From assembly GCA_029237695.1 (NCBI GenBank), contig CM055266.1:124734569-124798568 (forward strand): DNA of 64,000 nucleotides, read 5' to 3'. The notes under the pieces are model-generated. The model ran no database searches, was not told the origin of the DNA, and saw only the letters and a program-made list of their open reading frames with translations. Positions within the stretch are counted from its first letter, which is position 1; every line of letters begins with the position of its first letter. The translations under genes and the position numbers were made by a program. The DNA comes from Conchocele bisecta (Eukaryota > Mollusca > Bivalvia > Lucinida > Thyasiridae). Shown in pieces: positions 46,688 to 61,600 of the stretch.

Positions 46688-49600
46688 CTGGAACAAGACA
46701 AAGATGATACTTAGAAAACTACTTTTCCATGGGAGTGTAAAATGCGCAACAAGGAACTGAAGAGGAGGCAGGGTAAAAAAATGGAATTTACTCCCAAATC
46801 TAGCTATATAGTTTGGAAATGATCCAACTAAGAAAGTAATAGTTTTATATTGGAAATACGTGTCATAATATTTCTCTCTGCTAAAACTCCACGGACATTT
46901 TCCCCTATGTTAAATTGCAAGAGGAACAATAAATGAAACCGGCCAAAAACGTCTCGTTATAACGTTGATATTTCAACAACTTCACGAAATAAAAAAAATA
47001 GGCTCATTATTAAATTTTGCTAAAAAGAAATATTAACTAGAGTGACATTGACTTTGGACATAAGCACATGGGTATTGAACGAGACACATCGTCTCATCAT
47101 GGCAAACATTTGTGGCAAATTATTACACAGCGGAATGAATTTGACCTTTGACCTCTAAGTGACATTGACCTTGGCAGTAGACATTCGTATTGAACGCGAC
47201 ACATCGTCTCATCATAATAAACATTTGTGTCAATTATTTGAAAATCCATTTATCTGTTTAGAAGATATAGCGCGGAAACTAAATTTCCAACCGACCGACT
47301 GACATATAATGAATATTGTTTTATTGACTCACTTGAAATCGTGTCCCCGGCTCTTCCTGAACGTGTCGTGCTCGTAGTCGACCGCGGGGATCTTGTTCCT
47401 CTCCAGGACCCAGGCGTGGTCCGTGTAGGGCCCGGGCTTGAAGCCCCTTGTAGTCTCCGTGCCCTCACCCTCCACCGCGGGCCTTGTCGACTCCCCGGCC
47501 AGGCGGGCGTCCGTGTCCACGCTCGGGTTAAGCACGACATTCAGCGGGGGGATGTTACGCAGGTACATGCCACGTTTCTTCAGTGCGTGTTTGCTCGGTG
47601 AGTCCTTGAGCAATCCCTGCAGCTTCGCGAGCTGATTACCGGCCGCCCGCCCGCTGCTTTGTAGTTCTGTCTCAGTCAGGCATCTGGGAATGCAAGTGAG
47701 ACACGCCATGCAATTTTGTACCTAAGAACATGTGCAATTTTTCATGAAATATATTTACAGAAAATGTGATATTTTCTGTAAATGACGTCGAAAGATGACA
47801 AAATTTTCCGTCAAAGTTTAGTATTTGGCATTTGATATCTACAGAAAGAAAATGTGATATTTTCTGTAAATGACGTCGAAAGATGACAAAATTATCCGTC
47901 AAAGTTTAGTATTCTGCATTTGCTATGAAAATTTTGTCATCTTTCAACGTCATTTACAGAAAATATCATAAATTTTGTAAATATTTTTCATGAGATATCG
48001 CACATGTTCTTAGGTACAAAATCACACGGCGTGTTTCAAATGTGGATGCGACTGGAGAAATGGGGCTTATGGGTTGTGCGACCAGTGCAGATCCAGATCA
48101 GACTGTGCATCCGCACAGTCTGATCAGGATCTGCACTGTTCGCATATAGTTTGTTATAAGGCAACAGGAGGCTATTTGATCTGGATCAACACTGGTCATA
48201 CATCCCATAAGCCTCATTTCTTCAGTCAAAACCACATATATACAGTGGAACCTCTCTAAAGCGGACACACAAGTAGCATCTGTGTCCTTAATTTTACTGA
48301 TGTCATTGTCATCTATCTGTGATAATAGCACATGTTCAGGTTCGCAAAGCACACCCGCATGCTTTGACAAGGTAATATGTCTGATTTATCTCGTGAACAC
48401 AGTGCAGTGCGTATGTGCCGTGAAACAAGGTGCCTTGAAACATTTTTGATATCCTGTCAATACGACCTAATCACTGCGTATGAATATGTGGCCGGGGGTA
48501 TTTTTTGCATTTTAAAGCCATTTGTAGGTGTCGACGGCATAAATAGAATAGTAGGTTAGTGCCGTGAATGGGAAAAATATCTGATGCAAATTTACGATCG
48601 TCTGGGAATTTCAATTGTTGGATTTACATTTAATGAGCATAGGCTGCATATGCAGCCTATGCTCAATAAATGTAAATCCAATAATTGTTTACACGAAAAT
48701 AGTGTCAATGTGAAATTTACAGACTATCATAATTTTCCACTTACAAACATTTTAGTTGTAGGAAGTTTAGTGAAACGCGTCCCTGGTGTCCGGTTTATGC
48801 AGCCTATGCTCAATAAATGTAAATCCAATAATTGTTTACACGCAAATAGTGTCAATGTGATATTAACAGACTATCATAATTTTGCACTTACAAACATTTT
48901 AGTCGTAGGAAGTTTAGTGAAACGCGCCCCTGGTGTCCGGTTTAGTGACGTTCCACTGTATGGTCAACTACTACATGCGTGCACTAACAGATCAGGGTCT
49001 AGATTCATCATTGATACCACAGCCCCTTATTTGTGGCTGTGACTGGATAAATGGGGCTTGTGGTACAATGGGGTCAGCGTGTAAGTGCACACACGAACGA
49101 ACACGACAGGTTGGAACCAACTGTATTTCATGTATAAAAAATAATGTAAATATTTTTCTGCATTTTTTCTCATTTCGCATCAAAAGTGTATGTTGTTACC
49201 ACTCAGTTGAACCGTCTCGGCGAGACGGTTCAACTGAGTGGTAACAGCATGCACTTTGGGTGGGTAACGAACCAACCTGTCGTGTTCGTTCGTGTGTGCA
49301 CTTACACGCTGACCCCACTGTATTCATGACCATGCAGCTCCTGATCAAATAGCACACTCCTGTATCCTGATGACGATCTATGTTGCTTGTTAGAAGCACT
49401 ACGGGTGTTTCATTGATGGAATAGCGAACACTGGTGCAGCTCCTGATCAGCACAAGCTGATCTGGACCTACACTGGTCGCAAAATCCATATGCCTCATTT
49501 CTCCAATCACAGTCACAAATGTGGCAGTGACTGGAGAAATAGGGCTTATGGTATTTGTGAGCACACTTATACAGCTTGAGAAGAATAAACACCGTTTGTT

Positions 49601-52600
49601 AGCAGCATGACTGGTGTTTCACTGACTGAATGGCAAACAGTGCAGACCCAGATCAGGCTGCCTGGATCCGCAGTCTGGTCTGGCTCTAGAACGATTGAAA
49701 CGGCCGAAATTTCTGAAAATTTCAATGTATGGCAAACCATAGGCATGGTGATAGACGGTCAGTTAGGTTTCGGCATACATGTATAAATACATTCAAATTC
49801 ACAAATTACATGTAAAAAAGAATGCATTCCAGTTCATGAAATATCTAAAAATATGAAAAATTGTATTTCCCTATAAAATCAATATCTGATGAAATAAAAA
49901 CAAATTGGGGATGGTCTTTTTTTGTTATTGATGAAAAATATTTTTTAGAAATAATGTGTGTAATAGCCAAAAGTTTGTTGGAAGAAAAATGTGAGAGCAA
50001 AAATTAAATGAATGGGGTTTAATGTCCCAGCAACAACTGGAACAGACAGTAGTCCAATTTCAGATCAAATTTCATTAATACCATTGAATTCAATAAAGGG
50101 AGTTAACCCCTACAAGCCTGGTGTCGCAGACGGCAATCTCGCTTCTGGTTCTCAAAATCATTGGAGATGAGTATAGATTCAGATATATTTACAATATCTC
50201 AATTTTTGTAAAGGGAGTCAACTCTACAAACCTGTGGAAATACTGCCTGGTGTCCTGGACGACGATCTTTGACTTCCAGTTCTCGAAATCATTGGAGAGG
50301 GCAGAGAGTTTCTCCTGCCGTAACTTCTCGCCGGCCAGGTGAATTGTGCCGTGTTCCGGGACCCCAAAGTTTGGAACCGGGCGCCGGTACAGCTCCACGT
50401 CCTGTTGCCGCAGTTCCCATGGCAACCGGTCACGGTCGAGCGGAGGTTGTAGCAGGCCGACGTGGAGAATGTTCTCCTGCCATTTATCCTGATAGCATAT
50501 ACATTGCTTGTTAGAAGCATGATGGATGTTTCATTAATGGAATGACGAAACAGTGTAGATCCAGATCAGACTGTGCGGATGCACAGGCTGATCTGGATCT
50601 ACACTGGTCAAAGAACCCATACTCACCATTTCTCCAGTCACATACACAACTACTTGAGTTAAATTTGCTCAGATACAAACCTTTCTGAACATCTATTGGC
50701 AATCTCAACTCATAATCAAGCAGTTTGATTGGCTCAGCCTGAGCTGTAGGACAGCTCAGACTCGGTCATCAAGCTGTTTGATTTCAAGCACAATATTCAA
50801 GCATTTTTACAAAAAACAATTAACCTTTAGACCGCTACTCACAACAATTGTCGTCTGCTGTTGCTTTTATATCTTGCCTTATTTCTCAATAACAACATTG
50901 TTTGACAGCACTTCCTAGTCATTTCTAATGGAAATGATTCTAAAGTGCTGTCAAAGCATGTTGTAAATTATTCTAAAGTGCTGTTAAAGCATGTTTTTGA
51001 TGATAGAAATGGAAAATAGAAAATAAACAGCAGATGACAAAAATAAATAAATAAATAAGATAGCGGTGTAAGGGTTAATGACAAATATTGGCAAGATTAG
51101 CGCATGCAGTGGTGTAGATTGCAGGGACGGTGCTTCTGATCATTGTGCTCATTAGCACGGATGCGCACCAGAGTCGGGATGCACACTGATGTTTGCATAG
51201 CAACTTTTCGAGTCCCTCTTAAAATCAAGTGACTGAGCAAAGCTCAGCCTTAGCCAATCAAACTTACTAATTTTCAAGTACTCTACGAGCAAGTTCAATC
51301 AATCTTGTCCATTTTAATTTTACCATTTGTTTTCATCAACTGCTGTGTTGCAACTATTTATGTATAACATTCTTGTGTCTTTGCCGCCAAAAAAGGGGCT
51401 ATTTCTACCTCCTGACTGAAAACATATGAAGAGTATTTGCACGTCTTATTTTCAACTTGCTGCTATAAGCTAACCCTGTAGTGTACGGCCATACTTGTAT
51501 TGGTCATAGATTAGCAAGAAAGCAAGGCCTTACTATGGCCATATATTAGCAAGAAAGTTGGGCCATAACTTAGGTATGATTCATACTAGCAGAAACTTGG
51601 TTATTATACCATACCATGGGCGTACTGTGGACATAGTATGGTTAAACATTTTGTATGGGCTCACTCACTCAATGAGTTTGATGTATAACAAACTTGTCAA
51701 CGAGTAATGCGAGTTAAGATTTTCCAGTTGTGGTCTCCTGTAGCCTATTTTACCAACATTGCAAAGTATACATATCTAGCAAAGTATACTTTGAGGGAGT
51801 AATCATTTATTTTTGCCGAAATGCATCATGTCATATAGAAGTAACGACTGCATATATTTGATGATTAAAAGTATGCAGAATTATTATACTGAATTTATTA
51901 CATTATCACAGCCAAAATGGCTGTGATAATGTAATATATTCAGTATAATAAAAATTAATAAATTTATCCTAAAATTGAAAATTTCTCTAAAAGTTGGGGT
52001 CTCCTGACTTGGCTATCGTACATGTCTGAGTTCATCCATGCGTGCGGGGTCTGGTTTCCTGGGGTGTACATTGGCGTCGAGCATGGTCTGCATGCCGGGG
52101 TAGATCCAGCCCTGCTCCGTCTTCCAGAGTGCCTCCGACTCCGCCCGCTCTGCCTTCTTGAGGGCGTCCACGTTGACGGGCACCACCGTCATAGAGTGCA
52201 GGTAGTCCTGGCAGTATGTGAATCGCGTGTCGGGGTCCTAGAAATGGCTAATACATGGTTAGTGCTTTACAAAATAAAATATATCAGCCAGTTTAATGGT
52301 GGCGGCATGCTAGATAGCTTCAGTGTGTGTGGGAGACATAATTTTTTTGTTCTGCGAGTTTTATTCATGATGGGCTTTAATATTCACTGATTTTAACCCT
52401 TTCACCCCTAAGTAACTGGAATGGATTTTTATATGTTTATTTTGCAACTAATCCATTCGTCACAAAATGATTTTCAGACAAGTCCTTTTATGAACATTTA
52501 CTTTCAATCAAAAATTTTGATCCTGATGAGATGAGCCGGCTCTCAAAATTATGAAAATTACTTGCAAAAAGTGCAGATCCTGATGAGACGGCTCGTCACG

Positions 52601-55600
52601 AGCCGGCTCATCTGGATCTACACTTTTTGCCAATACCACTACACAGGCCTGTGGTGTTGAAAGGTTTAAGACAGCCTTATTTGGGCTTCCGTTTTTATCA
52701 CAAACTGGACTTAATTGCTTCAACATGCCTGATGTCATATTTTGATGTCATAATATTAGTTATAATGTCACAAAATGTGTAACATCAGCCAGTTCAATTG
52801 TGGTCTATAATTAACACCATCGATCCTTATACCAAGTACAGGCACTGTATGTATGGCTACACGGCAGTGACTGGGCGACATACCTCAGCGAGGATCTGCC
52901 TGAGTTTCTCCTTGGCAAGCTCGGTGGAGTTGAGGGCCTGTGAGCTGTAGTTGTGGGACAGCGACACGTCCGCCTTCACCGTCAGGGGCTTCGTCATCGT
53001 CTTCTCCCGCCGCAGCAGCTCACTGGCCGCCTGCAGCTCATCCTGTAATGTAGACATAATAGTTAAACCTGATTTATACTAGGATATCAAGCATGAGAGC
53101 ACTCAGCATGTGCACATGTTATGTTAGAATGGAGCACTGCCCCTACACACTTTCAAATTACGATACTATAACGTGATTTCCAGTTTGAAAACCAAATTGA
53201 TCGTACACACGTGTTGACAAGATGCACATCACAGGACATTATGTCACAAGGCTATACCTCTGGTTTTAAATATAACTTTGCGCTTATTGAAACATTTAAT
53301 GACTAATTTAATAGATATTGGGGAAAGCATCGCAACATGTGATTAATTGAGACGAAATGCTGTGCTTTCATTTGGTCGAGAAAATAGCGCAAACAATAAG
53401 GAAATATACATGTTTTCATTGGCACCAATGGAGTGGTCCTTAATGAGGGAGGAAAGTGGGAGAACTTGGAGAAAACCAACTTATCAGGTCTGTAGCCTAT
53501 TTCACCAACATTACAAAGTATACTTTCTTAGCAAAGTATACTTTGAGGGAGACATTTTCAATTTAATGATAAATTTATTAATTTTTATTATACGGAATTT
53601 ATTACATTATCACAGCCATTTTGGCTGTGATAATGTAATAAATTCAGTATAATAATTCTGCATACTTTTAATCATCAACTATATGCAGTGGTTAGTTCTA
53701 TACGACAACGTATTTGGGAAAAATAAATGATTACTCCCTCAAAGTATACTTTGCTAGAAAAGTATACTTTATAATGTTGGTGAAATAGGCTACTGGTGAC
53801 TACCAAACCACGGCACATACTGCGTCAATCGAGGATCAAATGTGAGCCGCATTGACCAGAAGCGTGCTTAGTTGTCTGGTTAGTAACAACGTTGGAGCAG
53901 CTAACCTGTACAACTAGATGGCCGCCTCAACATATGGATGAGGATAAAGAGGTATGTGAAGTTCCAAGTTAATTGAACTTACGGTTGTGGAGATATTTGG
54001 TACTTAAAAAGTTTAACACAGATTTTACAAAAAAAACTTTAACTTTAAAGTAAATTTGACCTTGGGCATGGGGGCTATAGGATGAAAATATTGGATGATG
54101 ATAATGAGGTGTGTGAAGGTTCAAGTCAATTGGAGTTAGGGTTGTGGAGATATTGGGTACTTAAAAACTTTAACGCAGATTAAAAAAAAAATTAACAAAA
54201 ATTTCAAAGTAATTTTATCTTGACCTTGGGGATGGGGGCCGCATGGGTGGGCTATAGAATGAAAATATGGATGATGATAAAGAGGTATATGAAGTTTCAA
54301 GTCAAATCAGACTTAGAGTTGTGGAGATATTTGGTACTGAAAAAACTTTAACACAGGGCGTGATAACTACTGTCTGTTCCACGTTTTGCTGCCGACGATC
54401 TTTTGGCCATTAAACACATTAAATCTTAAAAATATTTAAATATAATTACTTTTTCATCAATAACAAAAAAGTTATTTGTTGACCGATTTTCAAAATCTAA
54501 CCGTTGTTTTCTTAGTTACATCATTTCCAAGCTATCTAGCCAGGTTTCGGAGTCAATTTCCAAAACAATCCTTTTTTTACTCCTCCCCCAGCGCTTCCAC
54601 CTCTTTTCTCCCCATGTTAAATTCCCATAGGAAAATAGTTTTTTCGCTATAAAATTCATTCAAACAAAATATTTTGGGGAGGGTGACTTTTTTGTTATTG
54701 ATGAAAAAGTACTTACATTTAAATATTTTTAAGATTTAATGTGTTTAATACCCAAACGTTTGTCGGCAGAAAAACGTGGAACTGACAGTAGATGGCCGCG
54801 CAGCCTGCACGTCGTGCCCGCCGAGGCTTTGATAGCATACAAAAAACTTTAACTAAACTTTAAACAAAATCTTTAACCGAGACGCACGTACAAATGTACA
54901 TACATACGGACGGACGTACATACGCCAATGTGTCGACTATATCACGCTGTCCGTAAGCGGGCATGACAAAAATGCCTGTTTTTGACCCGATTGTCATTCA
55001 TCAAAAGAAAGAAGATACCGTAATAACCCTAAATATTCAGACACCATTTGTTTTGGGAATTATGAAATAGAGGTGTCCAAAAACAAATTGTACCTAAATA
55101 TTCTATTATTTAGATAAATCAGTACAATCATACTAACCCTAAACATTGGGAAACTCTTTGTTGTGGGAAACCAGATATTTGTATGTGTTTCCTAGAATAT
55201 ATAATGTCCTAATATTTATGGTTATGACGGTATTATTCATACTTTGATATTAGCTACTTGGGGGCCGTTTCACTACACTTTGCACGACTAAAATGTTCGT
55301 AAGTGAAAACTTAGGATAGTCTGGAAATTTCAATTGATGGATTTACATTTATTGAGCATAGGCTGCATGATGGATTTACATTTATTGAGCTCAATAAATG
55401 TAAATCCAATAATTGTTTACAAGAAAACGATTGTTAACGTGAAATTTACAGACTAACATAATTTTACACTTGTGAACATTTTAGTCGTACAAAGTTTAGA
55501 GAAACGGCCCCCTGGTCTATTACAAAGTATGGTGTGCATAGCATCAGTGAATGAAGAAAAAAAACACCAGGTTGTGATCACATATTCACAATTGATCTTT

Positions 55601-58600
55601 ATATCTGCAAGAGGTTTCATGCTATCAAAATCTTACTCAAAATTAGGTCGTTTGATCAGCCAAAACTCAGCCAATCAAACATCCCGATTTGTCGCTGTGA
55701 CTGGAGAAATGAGGCTTACTGGTTTTGCGACTGATGTAGATCCTGATCAGCCTGTACATCCGCACAGTTTGATCAGAATCTGCACTGTTCGCCATTACAT
55801 CAATGAATCACCTGTCATGATTCTAACAGGCAATAGAGATCATTATCAGGCTACAGGAGTGTGCTATTTAATCGGAGCTACACTGGTCACAAATCCCATG
55901 AGCCCCATCTCTCCAGTCATGTCCACATTTCAAGCATGAGAACCAATTAATTTTTACAATCTCGAAGTCGTACCTTATTCTCCTTGATAAAGTCACGAGT
56001 GATGCCGGTCGATTGACGATTCACCATCTTCTCCATATAAGACATGTTGATGTTGTCGATGGGCTCCCAGAAGCGATTCGAATCCTGCACAAACGACTGT
56101 TCGTGGGTCACAGTCGTCGCCTCCGCACCGAATGATTTGTCCTCTCGTACGTGTAGTTCTGTGGAAATACAATTAATCAAATGAGACACGCCATGCGAGT
56201 TTGTACCACATGTACTCTGAAAATGTTGTCAACTTTTGACACCATTTACGAAAAATATTGTAAATTTTGTAAACGTGTTTAGAAAAAATATACATACTTT
56301 TCAAAAGTATTGCTGCATCATTCTAACCTTTAGGCAAGTGGTTTGAGACACATATGTGGTTTGTGACTGGAGAAATGGGGCTTATGGGATTTGTGACCAG
56401 TGTAGCTCCCAATCAAATAGCACACCCATGTAGCCTGATAATGACCTATATTATTTGTTAGAAGCATGACGGGTGTTTCGTTATTGAACTGGCGAACAGT
56501 GCAGATCCTGATCAGACTGCGGATGCACAGGCTGATCTGGATCTACACTGATCGCAAAACCCGTAAGCCCCATTCCTCTATTCACAGCCACATATCAGAT
56601 GGGAACGCACCTGTTCATATTTCATGAAATTACGCAGATGTCCGAAGGTACAAAATCACATGGCGTGTGATTGCAGAAATGGGCAGAGCTCCAGTTAAGG
56701 TGCGTAATTTGACCAACTTGGGGTGAAATTTTGTTATTTGCCATTTTTGATGGAGAAATAAGAAAGTTACCTCCAAATTACGCACCTTAACTGGAGCTCT
56801 GAATGGTGTTATGGAATTTCTGACTGGAAAATGGGGATTATGAGTTTTGCAACCCGTGAAAATCCAGATCAGTCTGGGCATCCGCACAGTCCGATCGGGA
56901 TCAGCACTGTTCGCAAATCCATCAATGAAACACTACATAATAGGCATATGACCGACACCTCAGTTAATCAAATGTGGTTGTGACTGGAGAAATGGGGCTT
57001 ATAGGATTTCTTACCAGCATAGCTTCCGATCAAATGCCAGATAGCGATCAATATCGCTTGTTAGAAGGATGAAGGGTGTTTTATTGATGGAATGGCGAAC
57101 AGTGCAGATCGTGATCAGACTGTGCGGATGCACAGGCTGATCTGGATCTACACTGGTCGCAAAACCCATAAGCCCCATTTCTCCAGTCACAGCTGCATTT
57201 ATATATAAAGTCAAAGACGTATACGCCGTTTCAAACACCATTACCTTCAAAATCTTCCGTTGTAAATGGTACACCAAATTCTTTACTCATAGAGACGACC
57301 ATATCAGCATTGGGAAACAGCTCATTCCGGATAGCACTCCGAACTTGGGATGTCTTGGTCAACTGAAAACATAGCATCCAACAATACATTAACGCTGAAT
57401 TAAATGTTGTCGTCTGCTGGAAATGTTTTATTTTCAATATTTCTCGACAAAAACCTGGTTTTGACAGCACATGAGAATCGTCTCCAGTGGAGATGATTCT
57501 CATGAGCTGTCAAAACAAGTTTTTTGTTAAGAATTAAAGCAAAAATGAAAAACAGCAGACGGCAATTTCCGTCAACAGTGTAGGAAGTGGTAACTATCTC
57601 ACTGTTTCACACCGTTTTCGAATTTTCGGCCATGGACCTTTGTCAAGAAATGGATGTATTTTCTTGTAGCTACATTTTTCAAGTGACCTACACAATCGCG
57701 TGCACATCAAAAATTACTTATTTTTAATCGCAAAATGAGGGTGTGCATTGTAAAAAAGAGCGGTATTGAATATTAGGAATATAAAATTATCATTTGGAAA
57801 ATTTATAATGTGGCTCACCTATACCTCAGTGACGACCTCTGTCACCCATCTGCCACATTATAAAGAAGCTCCATTTTATTGTGAAACATGTTTTATTTGA
57901 TTTTATGCATTATATCAAGAATATGGCCCATTGAAAATGTATTTTGTGAATGGTGTATTAGTATCGTGATATGTTTCGAATCGTAATCCAAGTATCGCGA
58001 TACGTATAGTATCGTGAGGTAGGCGTATAGTTACACTCCTAAAACACATTCTACCCACCTCGTGGATTTTGATCAGAGCGTCAAAGCATGGCTTTGGCAC
58101 CATATCCCTGACATAGAGCAGGGGTTGTTTCACGATCTGGGACAATGGCTCGTGGAGCTTTATGCGACAGAGATCCACATCGAGTGGCCCATACAACCGA
58201 TTGCTGAAGCTCAGGTTAGAATTATACAGCACCACGACATCTGAAAAGGAAAAAAACTAAATCCAATTTCTTCATAATTAATACACACAATGTATTATAT
58301 TGTACATTTTCATATAGGAGACAAGCGATGTGATTTTGTACCAAAGAAGATGTGCAACTTTTCCTGAAAAAAATATTTAAAGAAGCTGTGATGCATAGAA
58401 TCGAGTGCACCAAGACTTACCAGAGTTTTCTGGCTGTGGCAATGCCATCCAGATCTCGTGGACAGCGGAATCTAGGAGCCCCTCCAGAACAAACAGATGT
58501 ATCATGCTGTCCAGCACCTGGAAACCTGTCACAATGTCCAGGGTACGGCTCTCCTGCTGCATGCTGGGAAACATAACACAGATTTGTTGTTGTTATCATT

Positions 58601-61600
58601 GCTGTTCACTTGGGTTTAGAGCAGACTATTACATTTGTGTATGCCACAACAAATAATTGTTTGTATTCAATTCACAAGAGTGTTCATAATACACCCACAA
58701 ACACATGAACAGGTTTAATTTCACAAAGATTTTCGTATGTCGGAATTGAAATTTCACGCCATTTTTACCTTTCACCTTCAAGTGTGACTTTCACCTTAGA
58801 CCTGTAGCCTATTTCACCAATATTGCAAAGTACACTTATCTAGTAAAGAATACTTTGAGGGAGAAATTTTCAATTTAAGAATAAATTTATTAATTTTTAT
58901 TATACTGAATTTATTACATTATCACAGCCATTTTGGCTGTGATAATGTAATATATTCAGTATAATAATTCTGCATAATTTTAAGCATCAAATATATGCAG
59001 TGGTTAGTTCTATATGAAATAATGTATTTTGGGAAAAAATAAATGATTACTACCTCAAAGTATACTTTGCTAGATAAGTATGCTTTGCAATTTTGATGAA
59101 ATCGGCTACTGGGTATTGAACGCGACACATCATTTCATCATGGTAAACACTTGTGGAAGATCATTTGAAAATCCATCGGTTTACAAGATATACGCCGGAA
59201 TAGAATTCCATGATAATTGTTTACCTCTAAGTGTGACCTTGACCTTGGATCTGGGTACGGGTGTCACATCATGACAAACATTGTGGAAAATTATTTGAAA
59301 ATCTATTCATCGGTTTAGAAGATATAAGGCGGAAACAAAATCTTGTGCGCATTTTTTACCTTGACCTCTAAGTGTGACCGTAACCTTGGATGTAGGTATG
59401 TGGGTATTGAATATGACATATTGTCTTATAATGGCAAACATTTTTGGCAAATCATTTGAAAATTCATTCCTTGGTTTTGAAGATATATGGCAGAAACAAA
59501 ATCTCATGCACATTTTTTTACCTCTATGTTTGACCTTTAGCTTGGACATAGATATAGAGAATAGTAGGTTTTTGCCGTGAATGGGAAAAAATATCCGGCA
59601 AGGCTCAAGAATTTCTTTACCGTATTCTTGCGATTATAAGACGCATTTTTTGTACTCAGATTTGTATCCCAGAAAGCCCCTGCGTCTTATAAATACATGT
59701 AGATACATGAGCATTTTTTTCCACCCGAAATATTGACATAAACGACCAAAAATAAAATGCGTTCCTATATTTGTTGTTGTTGTTAGTCTTTGGGGTAAAA
59801 TCCGGTATTGGAATATTGGTTTCGTATTCTAAACAGTTCGCGCCTTTACTCGCACCTTACTCGTTCCGGCCATGTGTCACATTCGGTACACATTTTCTAT
59901 ACCGAATGCGAACAGTGTATACCAAGATCAGATCCGGTCGACATTTTCTCTGCCGAATCACAATCTTGCCTCTATCATTTTAATTATCTTTTGAAAACAT
60001 TTACCGGTCCCATATCGGTCGGTGTCATTTTGCCGTGAAAAATATTGCATGACGCCATTAACGGTAAATCCCAATATGCATAATGCAATTCCACGAAAGT
60101 TATAAAACTCCATCATTAGTTTCGAAACTGTGTGTTTACAAGATGCTGATGAAAGTGGCAAGCCTAAGTCAGCTGGCCGACATCAAACACACCGCGTGTC
60201 AAGATTTACAACACAAAGCCATATCAAATATCAACACACGCGGTTGCTGACGTCCGTTTCGTATTCGTCACTAAACTGGTACCCTGTTCAGAAGTTGGTA
60301 TTCGTCACTAAACTGGTACCCTGTTCAGAAGTTTAGTGACAAATACGAAACTGGTACCCTGTCTAATGCGTTCCAGTGAAACAATACTACCGAGAACCAG
60401 ACTCTATTTATGACACGGCAAACGTGTTTATGTGAATTGGGTCTTTATCTCTGACAAATCCCGGCTTATTGCATTAGCGGCCAGACCAGGCGGTGGATTC
60501 GCGTAGTCTGCACATGGTTTACAATGTTCGCCAATCTCTATTTAAAAAATTATAATTACGTCAACGGACAATGCAAATTCGTCATAGCTATAGGCTGCTT
60601 TCAGCGTCATTTACGGAAGATACAACTGATTTTGAAATATTACATACTGTAGGCGAAAGTTGTGTGTTGCTTTGTTTGTGGAAAAAAATCGATAACACCC
60701 AACCGTGTCAACAGGTGCTATTATCTTATGTCATCATTCAGCACGAGCTGTAAACTGTGTGACCTTTAGGCTATGTTTTGAAATTGCACTGATTGGTCAA
60801 CACGCTTTTTGATGTGTGCCGCAGATGTGGCGAACGTGTGGCTTTCATCCTTGCATCATGGGGGCAATCAGTAACCCATTTCATGCTGAGGATACGCTTA
60901 TGTTTGCGGAAAATCCTAAATATTTTCCTTCTATGCAATCAGAAGTATATGCCGCGATCACCATTTCTCATCAGAAGTATATGTAGTGACCACTCATTTG
61001 AACCATCTCGGTGAGACGGTTCAAATGAGTGGTCACAACATATACTTTGGTTCAGAAATAAGGAAAATAGATAGAGAATAGTAGGTTAGTGACGTGAATG
61101 GTAAAAAATATCTGGCAAGGCTTAGGAAACGGGATGGGCGAGGCTCTGTCGAGCACATCCCGTTTCCGTGCCGCGACAGATATTTTTTCCCTTTCACGGC
61201 ACTAACCTACTACATATTTTATTTATCCAGTCAACACCTACAAATGGTTTTAAAATGCAAAAAAAAAACAGCCACCACACATATTAATACGCAGTGATTA
61301 GATCGTATTGACAGGATATCAAAAATGTTTCACAGCACCGTGTTGCACGGCACATACACACTGTGTTGACGGGATAAATGTGGATATTGAATGCGACACA
61401 TTGTCTCATCAAACATTTGTGGCAAATAATTTGAAAACATGTGGGGTCATACACGTAGGCTATACAATGAAAATTAAAAACTTTACCGCAAACCAAAAAG
61501 ACGGACAGACAAATGGACAGCACCATGCCATAATATGTCCCATTATTTCAGAACGGGTATAACAAACAGCAACAGCAAGACTGCTGGAAACAGTAAACAC

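Larger units (their letters stand above)
48243..48958. mobile_element. pogo/Tigger-like element with TA duplication
   Basis: CAGTGGAACCTCTCTAAAGC at the left and CCGGTTTAGTGACGTTCCACTG-type right end, flanked by TA at 48241-48242 and 48959-48960. No transposase; its interior holds J and M elements. Confidence 0.8.

Noticed and set aside
55472..55939. 155-codon + strand frame
   Set aside because: Runs through the end of MITE M and all of a MITE A copy; repeat-derived.
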